Source: an uncultured Eubacterium sp.
Lineage (GTDB): Bacteria; Bacillota; Clostridia; Lachnospirales; Lachnospiraceae
Reading direction: 5' to 3'
NCBI GenBank assembly: GCA_900545725.1
Contig: URAI01000007.1
Location: 1-60,067 of the forward strand
Length of the DNA stretch: 60,067 bases
The translations under genes were made by a program, and so were the position numbers. This document shows positions 51,885-60,067 of the stretch, in pieces; the stretch's first letter is position 1; each line of letters starts with the position of its first letter. The notes beneath the pieces are model-generated. The model did no database searches and was not told the DNA's origin. It saw only the letters and a program-made list of their open reading frames with translations.

Positions 51885-52640
51885 ATGAAATTAGTATCAT
51901 GGAATGTAAATGGAATACGGGCCTGTGTACAGAAAGGTTTCATGGATTTTTTTAATAAAGAAGATGCGGATATTTTCTGTATTCAGGAAAGTAAGATGCA
52001 GGCAGGACAGTTAGAACTTGATATGCCGGGATATTACCAGTACTGGAATTATGCAGAAAGAAAAGGATATTCAGGAACGGCAGTATTTACAAAGAAGGAG
52101 CCGTTAAATGTTAAATATGGAATTGGTATTGATGAGCATGACCACGAGGGCAGGGTTATAACACTGGAATATGAAGATTTCTATATGGTGACTGTATACA
52201 CTCCTAATTCACAGACAGAGCTTGCAAGACTGGATTATAGGATGAGATGGGATGATGATTTTAGAGGGTATCTTAAGGAGCTTGATAAGGTTAAGCCTGT
52301 AATAGTATGTGGTGATATGAATGTTGCGCATGGAGAGATAGATTTAAAAAATCCTAAGAATAACCGTAATAATGCCGGCTTTACGGATGATGAGCGTAAT
52401 AAGTTTACAGAGCTTATAGAAGCTGGTTTTACAGATACTTTCAGGGATAAGTATCCGACCCTTGAGGGAATATATTCATGGTGGTCATACAGATTTAATG
52501 CAAGAAAGAATAATGCAGGATGGAGAATTGATTATTTCCTTGTATCAGATAGAATTAAAGATAATGTAGCAGACAGTCTCATAAGGACAAATGTAATGGG
52601 TTCAGACCACTGTCCTGTTGAGATAATCATAAAAGATTAA
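51885..52640 (+). CDS. xth: Exodeoxyribonuclease III
   Basis: A 251-residue AP endonuclease / 3'-5' exonuclease of the EEP fold (ExoA type), acting in base-excision repair. SWNVNGIRA at the N-terminus, the metal-binding Glu in CIQESKMQ, TVYTPNSQ, the catalytic CGDMNVAHGEIDLKNP, WRIDYFLVS and SDHCPVEI near the end are all intact. AAGGAGACAGACAT gives the start. It is followed after one base by the radical SAM gene at 52642, so they are probably cotranscribed DNA-repair functions. Confidence 0.96.
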   Translation: MKLVSWNVNGIRACVQKGFMDFFNKEDADIFCIQESKMQAGQLELDMPGYYQYWNYAERKGYSGTAVFTKKEPLNVKYGIGIDEHDHEGRVITLEYEDFYMVTVYTPNSQTELARLDYRMRWDDDFRGYLKELDKVKPVIVCGDMNVAHGEIDLKNPKNNRNNAGFTDDERNKFTELIEAGFTDTFRDKYPTLEGIYSWWSYRFNARKNNAGWRIDYFLVSDRIKDNVADSLIRTNVMGSDHCPVEIIIKD

Positions 52641-52641
52641 T

Positions 52642-53520
52642 ATGCATTATGTTAAGGCAAAAGGGATTCTTTCATCAAAAAATGGCATGAATATATACAG
52701 GGGATGTCTGCATGGGTGTATATATTGTGATGCAAGAAGTGCCTGTTATCAGATGAATCATGATTTTGAAGATATTGAGGTTAAGGAAAATGCTGTAGAA
52801 TTGCTGGAAGCTGCATTAAAAAGCAGGAGAAAGAAATGTATGATAGGTACAGGAGCTATGACAGATCCTTATATGCCGATAGAAAAGACATTGTGTAATA
52901 CGAGAAAATGTCTTGAGCTGATAGACAGATATGGTTTTGGAGCGGCAGTTCATACTAAATCTGCACTTGTATTAAGAGATATTGATATCTTAAAAAGCAT
53001 AAATAATAAATCAAAAGCAGTGGTTCAGATGACTCTTACGACGGCTGATGATAACCTTTGTAAGATAATAGAGCCGAATGTCAGTGTGACATCAGAAAGA
53101 TATGAAGCACTGTGCAGCTTAAGAGATGAGGGTATACCAACTGTTGTATGGCTTGACCCTGTACTTCCATTTATTAATGATACTAAGGACAATATAGCAC
53201 GGATACTTGATATGTGCATAAAAGCACAGGTCAAAGGAATTATATGTTTTTCGATGGGCGTTACATTAAGAACGGGAAACAGAGAGTATTTTTACAAAAA
53301 ACTCGACAAATTCTTTCCGGGTATTAAACAAAAGTACATTGACAGCTATGGAAGTTCTTATATTCTTGATAGTCCTAATAATAATATGCTTATGAAATAT
53401 TTTTATCAGGTATGTAAGCAGAATAATATAATGAGCAATCCTGATGAAATATTCAGGTATATGGGTACATTTGAAGACAAATATGAGCAGGCACAGATGA
53501 GTATATTTGATTATTTATAA
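52642..53520 (+). CDS. SPL-family radical SAM protein (spore-photoproduct-lyase-like)
   Basis: A 292-residue radical SAM protein of the COG1533 group related to spore photoproduct lyase. The cluster motif C-x3-C-x2-C is GCLHGCIYCD (C22, C26, C29), followed by MIGTGAMTDPYMPIEK and VHTKSALVLRDIDIL, typical of the group. It is shorter than true SplB and lacks its full N-terminal domain, so it is probably a paralogue. It sits one base after xth, which supports a DNA or nucleotide repair connection, but this is inference. The start codon is ATG; the ribosome binding site is weak (AAAAGAT), suggesting coupling. Confidence 0.85.
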   Translation: MHYVKAKGILSSKNGMNIYRGCLHGCIYCDARSACYQMNHDFEDIEVKENAVELLEAALKSRRKKCMIGTGAMTDPYMPIEKTLCNTRKCLELIDRYGFGAAVHTKSALVLRDIDILKSINNKSKAVVQMTLTTADDNLCKIIEPNVSVTSERYEALCSLRDEGIPTVVWLDPVLPFINDTKDNIARILDMCIKAQVKGIICFSMGVTLRTGNREYFYKKLDKFFPGIKQKYIDSYGSSYILDSPNNNMLMKYFYQVCKQNNIMSNPDEIFRYMGTFEDKYEQAQMSIFDYL

Positions 53521-53535
53521 AATACACAAAAAACC

Positions 53536-53564
53536 TTGCTTTTTTTTGATAATCATATTATTAT
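53536..53564 (+). promoter_or_regulatory. Promoter of valS
   Basis: TTGCTT (53536-53541), 17 bases, TATTAT (53559-53564), directly after the radical SAM gene. Confidence 0.6.
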
Positions 53565-53574
53565 ACAAAGGAAT

Positions 53575-54031
53575 GAGTTCAGATTGACCACAGGTGGGAT
53601 TCTGATAATCAATTTGATAATGGATAATATTTATAAATGCGATGAAGAAGAGGAGTACTCCATAAACACTCTAAGAGAGGATGGTTCACTGGCTGTAAGA
53701 CTATCTGTGAAGGTTATGGTGGAAGGTAGCTTTGGAGCAGCAGGAATGAAGTTATAATAACATTTTAGTTTAGTATTATGTATATAGTATATAAGAAAAG
53801 CTGATATATAGTGTGATTAGTTATTATTAATATTAGTTTCTGACGCATAGTCTGCGTTAAGGATATGAGGACTGTATCGGTACAGTTAGTATAGATATTT
53901 TATTTTTGATTTATGTGCCGGCAGTTGAAAAAAGGTGGTACCGCGTATATTATATTTGTTCACAACAGATATTGTGACATGCTGATTATTACGCCCTTTG
54001 CATATGCTTTTTGTATGCAGAGGGCTTTTTT
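53575..54031 (+). promoter_or_regulatory. T-box leader of valS
   Basis: Stem I shows the GAGGAGTACT base, AGAGAGG bulge and GGCTGTAAGAC apical loop. The descending strand ends GAAGTTA, so GTT at 53751-53753 is the likely Val specifier. The T-box AAAGGTGGTACCGCG is at 53931-53945. The competing terminator GCCCTTTGCATA.../TATGCAGAGGGC plus six T is at 53993-54031. A 73-codon frame across Stem I is not a gene. Confidence 0.92.
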
Positions 54032-54071
54032 ATTTTAAGTAATAATATAAAATATTAGAATGGAGAAGAAT

Positions 54072-56720
54072 ATGAGAAAAGAATTGGAAAAAACATACAA
54101 TCCTGCTGATATTGAAGACAGATTATATCAGAAATGGATTGATAAGAAGTATTTTCATGCAGAAGTAGACAGGAGCAGGAAACCATTTACAATTGTAATG
54201 CCGCCACCAAATATTACAGGTAAGCTTCACATGGGACATGCCCTTGATAATACCATGCAGGATATTCTTATAAGATTTAAGAGAATGCAGGGATATGAAG
54301 CACTCTGGGTTCCGGGAACAGACCATGCAAGTATTTCAACAGAGGTTAAGGTAACTAACGCCTTAAAGGACGAGGGAATTGATAAGCATGAACTTGGAAG
54401 AGAAGGTTTCTTAAAGAGAACCTGGGAATGGAAGAAGGAATATGGCGGAACAATCACAAGCCAGTTAAGAAAGATTGGTTCATCATGTGACTGGGACAGA
54501 GAAAGATTTACAATGGATGAGGGCTGTTCTAAGGCAGTTCAGACTGTATTTATCAATCTCTACAACAAAGGACTTATATACAAGGGGTCAAGAATTGTCA
54601 ACTGGTGTCCTGTATGTAATACCTCAATATCAGATGCCGAGGTAGAACATGAGGAACAGGCAGGACATTTCTGGCATATCAACTATCCTATAGCAGGGGA
54701 AGAAGGAAGATTTGTTGAAATAGCTACAACAAGACCAGAGACACTTCTCGGTGATAGTGCGCTTGCGGTTAATCCTGATGATGAAAGATATAAAGATCTT
54801 ATCGGTAAGATGGTTGAGCTTCCACTTACAGACAGACAGATTCCTATTATTGCCGATTCTTATGTTGATAAGGAATTTGGTACAGGTGTAGTTAAGATAA
54901 CACCTGCTCACGACCCTAACGATTTTGAGGTTGGTAAAAGACATAACCTTCCAGAGATTAATATTTTAAATGATGATGCTACAATTAACAAGCTCGGTGG
55001 AAAGTACGCAGGAATGGACCGTTATGAAGCAAGAAAAGCTATGGTGGCTGACCTTGATAAGCTTGGGCTTTTAGTTAAGGTTGAAGACCATGTACACAAT
55101 GTAGGTACACATGACAGATGTAAGACAACAGTAGAACCAATGATTAAGCAGCAGTGGTTCGTTAAGATGGATGAGCTTATCAAGCCTGCAGTTGAAGGTG
55201 TTAAGAACGGTGATATCGAACTTATGCCGGCATCAATGGATAAGACTTACTTTAACTGGACAGATAATATAAGAGACTGGTGTATCTCAAGACAGTTATG
55301 GTGGGGACACAGAATACCTGCTTATTACTGTCAGAAATGTGGTGAAATGGTTGTATCTAAGGATGAAGTCTGCACATGCCCTAAGTGTGGCGGTAAGATG
55401 GAGCAGGATCCTGATACACTTGATACATGGTTCTCATCAGCATTATGGCCATTCTCAACACTTGGCTGGCCTGAAAAGACAGAAGAACTTGACTATTTCT
55501 ATCCTACAGATGTACTTGTAACAGGTTATGATATTATCTTCTTCTGGGTTATCAGAATGATATTCTCAGGCTATGAACATATGGGTAAGAAGCCATTTGG
55601 CAAGGTGTTATTCCACGGACTTGTAAGAGATTCACAGGGTCGTAAGATGAGTAAGTCACTTGGAAATGGTATTGACCCGCTTGAAGTTATTGATAAATAT
55701 GGTGCTGACGCATTAAGATATACACTTATTACAGGTAATGCGCCGGGTAACGATATGCGTTTCTATTGGGAAAGAGTTGAAGCAAGCCGTAACTTTGCTA
55801 ATAAGGTATGGAATGCTTCAAGATTCATTATGATGAATGACCCTGATAACAAGGTGACGGCAGATTCGGCAATGCCTGACAATCTTACAGCGGCAGACAA
55901 GTGGATTCTTTCTAAGATGAATAACCTTATTAAAGAAGTAACAGATAATATGGAAAAATATGAGCTGGGTATTGCGGTTGCCAAGCTAAATGATTTCATA
56001 TGGGAAGAGTTCTGTGACTGGTATATCGAGATGGTTAAGCCTCGTCTTTATAATGATGAGGATACAACTAAGATAGCAGCTATATGGACATTAAAGAAGG
56101 TTCTTATCGATGCACTTAAGCTTCTTCACCCATATATGCCATTTATTACAGAAGAGATATTCTGTAATATCCAGGATAAGGAAGAGTCAATTATGATATC
56201 ATCATGGCCTGTATACAAGGATGAATATTCATTTGCTGAGGATGAAAATGCAATCGAAACAATCAAGACTGCTGTAAGAAATATAAGAAATTTAAGAGCA
56301 GAAATGAATGTTGCGCCAAGCAGAAAAGCAAAGGTATTTGTTGTTTCAGAAAATGAAGATATCAGGGATATATTTGAAAATGGTAAAGTATTCTTTGCAA
56401 CACTCGGATATGCAAGTGAAGTTGTGGTACAAAAGGACAAGGCTGGAATACCGGATGATGCAGTATCAACTGTAATACCTGATGCAGTAATCTATATTCC
56501 ATTTGCAGAGCTTGTAGATATTGATAAGGAAATAGAACGTCTTAAGAAAGAAGAAGGAAAGTTACACGGAGAAATTAAGAGATGTAATGGTATGCTTAAT
56601 AATGAGAAGTTCGTATCAAAAGCTCCACAGGCTAAGATTGATGAAGAAAAAGCAAAGCTTGAGAAATATACACAGATGCTTGCACAGGTTCAGGAAAGAT
56701 TACAGACACTTGCGAAATAA
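54072..56720 (+). CDS. valS: Valine--tRNA ligase
   Basis: An 882-residue class Ia synthetase that charges tRNA-Val and edits mischarged Thr. HMGH (HIGH motif) lies in GKLHMGHALDN, the CP1 editing domain includes ATTRPETLLGD, zinc-ribbon cysteines occur in CPVCN and CPKCGGK, and the KMSKS loop is KMSKSLGNG near residue 524. The C-terminal ~65 residues are the family coiled coil (DIDKEIERLKKEEGKL). ATG 54072, six bases after GGAG, is used; ATG 54060 overlaps that site. T-box control by tRNA-Val is indicated by the leader. Confidence 0.96.
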   Translation: MRKELEKTYNPADIEDRLYQKWIDKKYFHAEVDRSRKPFTIVMPPPNITGKLHMGHALDNTMQDILIRFKRMQGYEALWVPGTDHASISTEVKVTNALKDEGIDKHELGREGFLKRTWEWKKEYGGTITSQLRKIGSSCDWDRERFTMDEGCSKAVQTVFINLYNKGLIYKGSRIVNWCPVCNTSISDAEVEHEEQAGHFWHINYPIAGEEGRFVEIATTRPETLLGDSALAVNPDDERYKDLIGKMVELPLTDRQIPIIADSYVDKEFGTGVVKITPAHDPNDFEVGKRHNLPEINILNDDATINKLGGKYAGMDRYEARKAMVADLDKLGLLVKVEDHVHNVGTHDRCKTTVEPMIKQQWFVKMDELIKPAVEGVKNGDIELMPASMDKTYFNWTDNIRDWCISRQLWWGHRIPAYYCQKCGEMVVSKDEVCTCPKCGGKMEQDPDTLDTWFSSALWPFSTLGWPEKTEELDYFYPTDVLVTGYDIIFFWVIRMIFSGYEHMGKKPFGKVLFHGLVRDSQGRKMSKSLGNGIDPLEVIDKYGADALRYTLITGNAPGNDMRFYWERVEASRNFANKVWNASRFIMMNDPDNKVTADSAMPDNLTAADKWILSKMNNLIKEVTDNMEKYELGIAVAKLNDFIWEEFCDWYIEMVKPRLYNDEDTTKIAAIWTLKKVLIDALKLLHPYMPFITEEIFCNIQDKEESIMISSWPVYKDEYSFAEDENAIETIKTAVRNIRNLRAEMNVAPSRKAKVFVVSENEDIRDIFENGKVFFATLGYASEVVVQKDKAGIPDDAVSTVIPDAVIYIPFAELVDIDKEIERLKKEEGKLHGEIKRCNGMLNNEKFVSKAPQAKIDEEKAKLEKYTQMLAQVQERLQTLAK

Positions 56721-56730
56721 TATGTATATT

Positions 56731-56817
56731 GTTATAATTTAATTAGCAGCAGGGCGGCAATGAGTTAATTATAACCGCAGGGTTATTGGTCGTTGGACCG
56801 GATGAGGCATCCGGTTC
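56731..56817 (+). other. Cluster of GC-rich hairpins between valS and the PAS gene
   Basis: Three elements in ~90 bases: GTTATAATT/AATTATAAC (56731-56776), ATAACC/GGTTAT (~56771-56786, overlapping and so mutually exclusive), and GGACCGGATG/CATCCGGTTC (56795-56817). No T-run follows. No FMN riboswitch consensus is present although ribU is downstream. It may be the 3' end of valS or a leader for the PAS-ribU unit. The rest of 56818-57080 shows nothing clear. Confidence 0.4.
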
Positions 56818-57080
56818 ACGATTCATAAAGTTACAGCAATGTGTAAAAGGGTTAGTAATTAATAAAAATGTCTCTTTGCTTTAAAGTTGAAACTATTATT
56901 TAGAATAATAAGAACCATGTATTGATATTCTGATAGATATAAGGCTGATATAAGAAATGTATTTTGTCAGGTTAAAATATTAATAATAATAGAACTGTTA
57001 TTAATAATGCAGGTCTGTCTGTTATATAATATCGGTAAAATGCTGTTATTAATATTGTGGTTCGGAATTGGAGAAAGAAT

Positions 57081-57467
57081 ATGGCAGAAAGAAAGATGGT
57101 ACCACTTCCAAATACACATTATACTGTAGAATTAAGAAGTGGACGAGTTATTACAATTGACGAAGGCTTTGAAAATCTTTTTGGATATACACAGGCAGAT
57201 GTAGATGCAGGACTTGTATTCAAACATCTTGTGCCATGTGTTGAATATGAAGACATGGTAGATGAATTAAGAGAACAGTTCATTACACATAAGTGTGCAT
57301 GTTACCAGCATGGAGTTATCAATAAGGATGGAGTTAAGATTCAGGTAGTATCATTCTTTACAATCCAGAATAAGCTTCTTAATGGACACAGAGTATTAGA
57401 GGTCGGTGTGGCAGAGATTACAGATATTATAGAAAAGAGAGCAGCAGAGTGCTGTTGTGAGGAATAA
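57081..57467 (+). CDS. Single-domain PAS protein
   Basis: A 128-residue protein consisting of one PAS domain: YTVELRSGRVITIDEGFENLFGYTQADVDAG (core strands and helices), FKHLVPCVEYEDMVDELREQF, then GVKIQVVSFFTIQNK and LEVGVAEITDII. It ends in CCCEE with three adjacent cysteines. The LOV flavin-adduct motif is absent. ATG 57081 follows GGAGAAAGAAT. Only six bases separate it from ribU, so the two are cotranscribed; sensing of flavin or redox state is a possible but untested link. No kinase or cyclase domain is attached. Confidence 0.8.
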   Translation: MAERKMVPLPNTHYTVELRSGRVITIDEGFENLFGYTQADVDAGLVFKHLVPCVEYEDMVDELREQFITHKCACYQHGVINKDGVKIQVVSFFTIQNKLLNGHRVLEVGVAEITDIIEKRAAECCCEE

Positions 57468-57473
57468 CGGACT

Positions 57474-58208
57474 GTGAACAGATTATTAGAAACTCTCGGT
57501 AAGAATGTAGAATTTGTCATTGTTTCGTTATTAATGATAGCATTTATGTATCTTGTGGCATTTATAAGTGAAAGACTTATCGAGAAGAAGAAAAATATTA
57601 AATTTTCATCTGAAAAGACTAAGATTAATAAGATGGTTCTTATTGCGATGCTGTCAGCAGTGTCAGTGGTTCTTATGTACTTTGATTTTCCGATGGCATT
57701 TATTGCGCCATCATTTTATAAGCTTGATTTTAGTGAAGTGCCGGTGCTTATAGGTTCATTTATGTTGGGTCCATGTGCAGGAGTGGCTATTGAAGCTGTC
57801 AAGGTAATACTTCATCTGTGCATCAAGGGAACAGAAACAGCTTTTGTAGGTGATTTTGCTAATTTTATACTCGGATGTATGTATGTACTTCCGGCATCAA
57901 TTATTTATCACTGCCATAAAAGCAGAAAGGTTGCTGTTATTTCACTTATAACAGGTGGAATAGTGCTTATAATATCAGGAACAGTTCTTAATGCATTATA
58001 TCTGCTTCCAAAGTATTCGGAATTATATGGCATGCCTATAGAGAGCTTTATTGCAATGGGGAATAAGATTAATTCTTCAATTAATGATATATTTTCATTC
58101 GTTGCAATAGCGGTTGCACCATTTAACCTTATTAAGGCAGTTATAGATGGTATTATTACAACTGTTTTGTATAAATATTTAAGTATACACATAAAGATTC
58201 ATAATTAA
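57474..58208 (+). CDS. ribU: ECF transporter S component, RibU-like (riboflavin)
   Basis: A 244-residue membrane protein, the substrate-binding S component of an ECF transporter. MLSAVSVVLMYFDFPMAFIAPSFYKLDFSEVPVLIG is the diagnostic RibU opening (given here across residues ~55-90 in shorter pieces: VVLMYFDFP, FYKLDFSEVPV). ALGP-like MLGPCAGVAIEAVK and GTETAFVGDFANFILGC follow. An additional membrane helix at ~12-32 precedes the core, which typical RibU proteins lack. The start is GTG with GAGG 12 bases upstream. The shared ECF A/A'/T module is not in the window. Confidence 0.85.
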   Translation: MNRLLETLGKNVEFVIVSLLMIAFMYLVAFISERLIEKKKNIKFSSEKTKINKMVLIAMLSAVSVVLMYFDFPMAFIAPSFYKLDFSEVPVLIGSFMLGPCAGVAIEAVKVILHLCIKGTETAFVGDFANFILGCMYVLPASIIYHCHKSRKVAVISLITGGIVLIISGTVLNALYLLPKYSELYGMPIESFIAMGNKINSSINDIFSFVAIAVAPFNLIKAVIDGIITTVLYKYLSIHIKIHN

Positions 58209-58292
58209 TAATTGTTCTGACAGATTGAATCAGTATAATGTTTAATGTGTCATACTGTAAATTTAAGATTAATATTTTTAATAATAATGAAG

Positions 58293-58384
58293 ACGGGCTG
58301 GAATGATTGTGATATTTTTATGACAGGGTAAAATGTATTTTGCCATTATCATAAGAATAGTACCATCATTCCAGCCTGTTTTTA
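58293..58384 (+). terminator. Terminator of ribU with nested stems
   Basis: Outer stem GGCTGGAATGAT (58296-58307) with ATCATTCCAGCC (58365-58376), extended by ACG/TGT, then TTTTT. Inner hairpin GGTAAAAT/ATTTTGCC (58327-58344). It also lies at the 3' end of the convergent lipoprotein gene. Confidence 0.8.
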
Positions 58385-58442
58385 TACTTTAATGAAGTAC
58401 ATTTGAATGTTAAATTAACCTGTTGTATAAATCTGGATTAAA

Positions 58443-58862
58443 TTATTCTATGGTATTGGAATTGTTCATATTGTTGCCATCCCAGTTGCTATTATCCGTT
58501 AAATTGTCATTTGTATTGTCTGTATTATTATAATCTGTCTGATTATTATTATCATCATTATTATCTCTTGTTCTGTCAGTGTGTTCATTAACACCCATGT
58601 CCGCACCGGTTACTATCTCATCAAGTCCATTGGCAGCACCTGTTGCAATATCCTTAATACCATCGGCAGCACCTGTCACAATCTCTTCAACACCATCTAT
58701 AACACCTGTGACAGCTTCTTCAATAACTCCGGTTGATTCGTTGTTTCGCTGTGTATCAGTATTACTCCCGGTTTCATTATTATTCTCAGTACCACATCCT
58801 GTAAATGCAAGCATACAGGCAGCAATTGCTGTTAATGTTAAATATACTTTTATCTTCCTCAC
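58443..58862 (-). CDS. Repeat-containing lipoprotein
   Basis: A 139-residue secreted lipoprotein. GTG 58862 is the start (GGAGGTTTGAG upstream); the longer frame lacks a ribosome binding site. The signal peptide (KVYLTLTAIAACMLAF) ends in a TGC lipobox, Cys23 being the lipidated residue. The mature part has four 11-residue repeats of the type [VA]TGAxDGIxxI (e.g. VTGAADGIKDI, ATGAANGLDEI), then an Asn/Asp/Thr-rich low-complexity tail. No catalytic motif. Function unknown; probably a surface-displayed structural or binding protein. Confidence 0.78.
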   Translation of the reverse strand: MRKIKVYLTLTAIAACMLAFTGCGTENNNETGSNTDTQRNNESTGVIEEAVTGVIDGVEEIVTGAADGIKDIATGAANGLDEIVTGADMGVNEHTDRTRDNNDDNNNQTDYNNTDNTNDNLTDNSNWDGNNMNNSNTIE

Positions 58863-59458
58863 CTCAAACCTCCAAATTAAATGTAATATTGTCTTTATGA
58901 AATACACTGTAAGACTAATGGTTAGTATTGGCAGGTTGAGAAAAAATATTCATTTAAAAATCATATTCAAAAAATTATATTCAAAAAATCAGTTTATGAA
59001 GTTGTAAAAATATCTATAGACGTTCTAATTTAGTTTTTTGTATAACTTATCGAAAAGTATCTATAAAGAATACCAATAATAATTATAGCAGAAAAACAAA
59101 TATATTATTTTATTTTAAATATTATCGTAATTTGATAATAATGTCGTAATAATGGTGGGATGGGGTATGGTATATTCTGATAATGTTAGCAGGACTTGTT
59201 TCTTTTTTATGGTATATAATCGAGGAAGCATAGAATGGTCATGGAGGGGGATTTAATAATATATAAAATTGGCTTTTCATGGCTGGCTGATATGGTTGCA
59301 TGGGAGGGTGTGCGTATGGACTAATGAAAAAAGAAAAATTCCTATAGATTTATTGGATAAAGCTTATTCAGAACAGGATGACACAATTAAACAATTTATA
59401 AAGACAAGAGCAAATAATAAAAAGTTATAGTAATTAGTGAGTGGAGGATAAAAAAGTT
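58863..59458. other. Gene-poor, AT-rich stretch with a coding-like trace
   Basis: About 600 bases. From about 59290 to 59430 one frame encodes KIPIDLLDKAY and TIKQFIKTRANNKKL before TAG. It has no start with a ribosome binding site and a stop upstream, and I do not recognise it. It may be the end of a decayed gene. Earlier bases show no gene. Confidence 0.35.
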
Positions 59459-59800
59459 ATGATAAAAAAACATCTTTTTAAAACAGTAAAGGCATTAACA
59501 GCGGCGGCAATAGTAGCCGTAGGAGCAATGACGGGGGCAGGTCTTATAGGTAAAGCTGATAATTCAGCGGGAATGGTAACAGCCTACGCCTTTGACCACC
59601 AGTCTTATTCTGACAGCACAGGCTACAGTTTAAGGTTAGATGGTGATGTATGGCACTGCTATAATTCACATAACGAGATTGATTATAGCTATGACGGTTT
59701 AGCCCAGAATGAGTATGGTTGGTGGAAAGTAAACAATGGTGAAGTTGATTTTAGTTTTGATGGACTTGCGTTAAATGAGATACTAATAATGAAAAAGTAG
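59459..59800 (+). CDS. Short secreted protein with NGxVDxxYxGLAxNxxGWW repeats, probably truncated
   Basis: A 113-residue protein. The signal peptide (VKALTAAAIVAVGAMTGAGLIG) is followed by a short linker. There is then about one and a half copies of a repeat common in secreted Lachnospiraceae proteins: IDYSYDGLAQNEYGWWKV and EVDFSFDGLALNE. The second repeat breaks off just where YGWW is expected (LNEILIMKK), and the DNA after GAG looks shifted by one base. This suggests truncation of a longer protein. ATG 59459, 11 bases after GGAGG, is the likely start. Surface role assumed. Confidence 0.6.
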   Translation: MIKKHLFKTVKALTAAAIVAVGAMTGAGLIGKADNSAGMVTAYAFDHQSYSDSTGYSLRLDGDVWHCYNSHNEIDYSYDGLAQNEYGWWKVNNGEVDFSFDGLALNEILIMKK

Positions 59801-59982
59801 AAGACAAGATGTGGAATAGGGGCAGAGGAAGATGATTCCTCTGTTTATTCTATAAATATGGGTTAGATATAGACAGATATATAACAGATTGAAAAAATCA
59901 ATTTCAAATTGAAATAAATTGAATTCGATGATATAATGAAAAAGAAATGATAAATAGTTGTAATGATACGAAAGGGATAATA
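59801..59982. other. Intergenic region before the XRE gene
   Basis: Contains the arms AGAGGAA...TTCCTCT (~59825-59842), a possible terminator of the repeat-protein gene followed by GTTTATTCT. No ORF. Confidence 0.35.
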
Positions 59983-60067
59983 ATGGCAATCAGATACAAC
60001 AAATTATGGAAGAAATTAATAGATGAAAATATGATGAAGATAGACCTTAGAGAAAAGGCTGGAATTA
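59983..60067 (+). CDS. XRE-type helix-turn-helix regulator (5' end only)
   Basis: The first 28 codons of a gene that runs off the window. The protein starts MAIRYNKLWKKLIDENMM and continues KIDLREKAGI, matching the compact YozG/XRE-type regulators common on mobile elements and in toxin-antitoxin or abortive-infection loci. AAAGGGATAATA precedes the ATG. Type and function cannot be refined without the rest. Confidence 0.7.
   Translation, partial: MAIRYNKLWKKLIDENMMKIDLREKAGI

Noticed and set aside
53536..53757. 73-codon plus-strand frame before valS
   Set aside because: It covers Stem I of the valS T-box leader and starts inside the promoter.
56721..57080. FMN riboswitch expected before ribU
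   Set aside because: None of the conserved FMN-aptamer blocks is present.
58579..59007. 142-codon plus-strand frame
   Set aside because: Antisense to the repeat lipoprotein; its repetitiveness only mirrors the lipoprotein repeats.

Overview
The window looks like chromosomal DNA of a spore-forming member of the Lachnospiraceae (Clostridia, Bacillota). It is AT-rich and has strong AGGAGG-type ribosome binding sites and many TTGACA-N17-TATAAT promoters. It carries an RNase P RNA of the bacterial A-type, T-box leaders, a CIRCE element and a sporulation sigma-G gene. Several gene families are ones I associate with this family of bacteria (DUF5717/DUF5716, DUF5721, DUF6465, DUF1540). It is not a plasmid or phage. 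I see no CRISPR array and no insertion sequence. Only the last ~1 kb looks accessory.

Layout. 165-8865: rarA followed by a tightly packed cassette of four poorly characterised genes: a giant helical-repeat protein, a degenerate Hsp70-like protein, a TPR protein and a coiled-coil membrane protein. 8896-14260: pheS, pheT, queA and a PilZ protein. 14353-14740: rnpB with a consensus promoter. 15011-16676 (minus): pyrB-pyrI. 16820-18056: trpS. 18276-20514 (minus): a lactonase-like beta-propeller, ylmC and sigG. 20646-24602: nrdR, yqeG, aroE, aroK, aroQ and efp. 24959-29028 (minus): DUF1540, lepB, htpG with CIRCE, and DUF5721. 29141-32554: a double-headed LTA-synthase-like transferase. 32647-34483 (minus): an ABC importer pair and tRNA-Thr(CGU). 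34575-40720: tepA, a radical SAM protein, a GH13 pseudoenzyme, a TPR protein, a HAD phosphatase, an EAL-domain remnant and a small protein. 40816-46913: the trp operon (E, G, CF fusion, B, A; no trpD) behind a tandem T-box-type leader. 47012-50722: a small helical protein, an HPr-like protein, a lysine-rich DUF6465 protein, CarD and MATE. 50732-58208: a deacetylase (minus), exonuclease III, an SPL-like radical SAM protein, T-box-valS, a PAS protein and ribU. 58443-60067: a repeat lipoprotein (minus), a truncated secreted repeat protein and the start of an XRE-type regulator.

The most promising undescribed system is the rarA-linked four-gene cassette. Its second gene has the outline of a whole Hsp70 (nucleotide-binding plus beta substrate-binding region, no lid), and its partners are helical-repeat and membrane coiled-coil proteins. 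Other highlights are a GlgX-like protein with all three GH13 catalytic residues replaced, and a consensus sigma-G promoter ahead of DUF1540. That promoter's -10 region overlaps the arm of a hairpin that would otherwise bury the ribosome binding site. A gene with two complete LTA-synthase-type catalytic domains also stands out.

All positions were read by eye. Family names are recognition from memory, not database hits.
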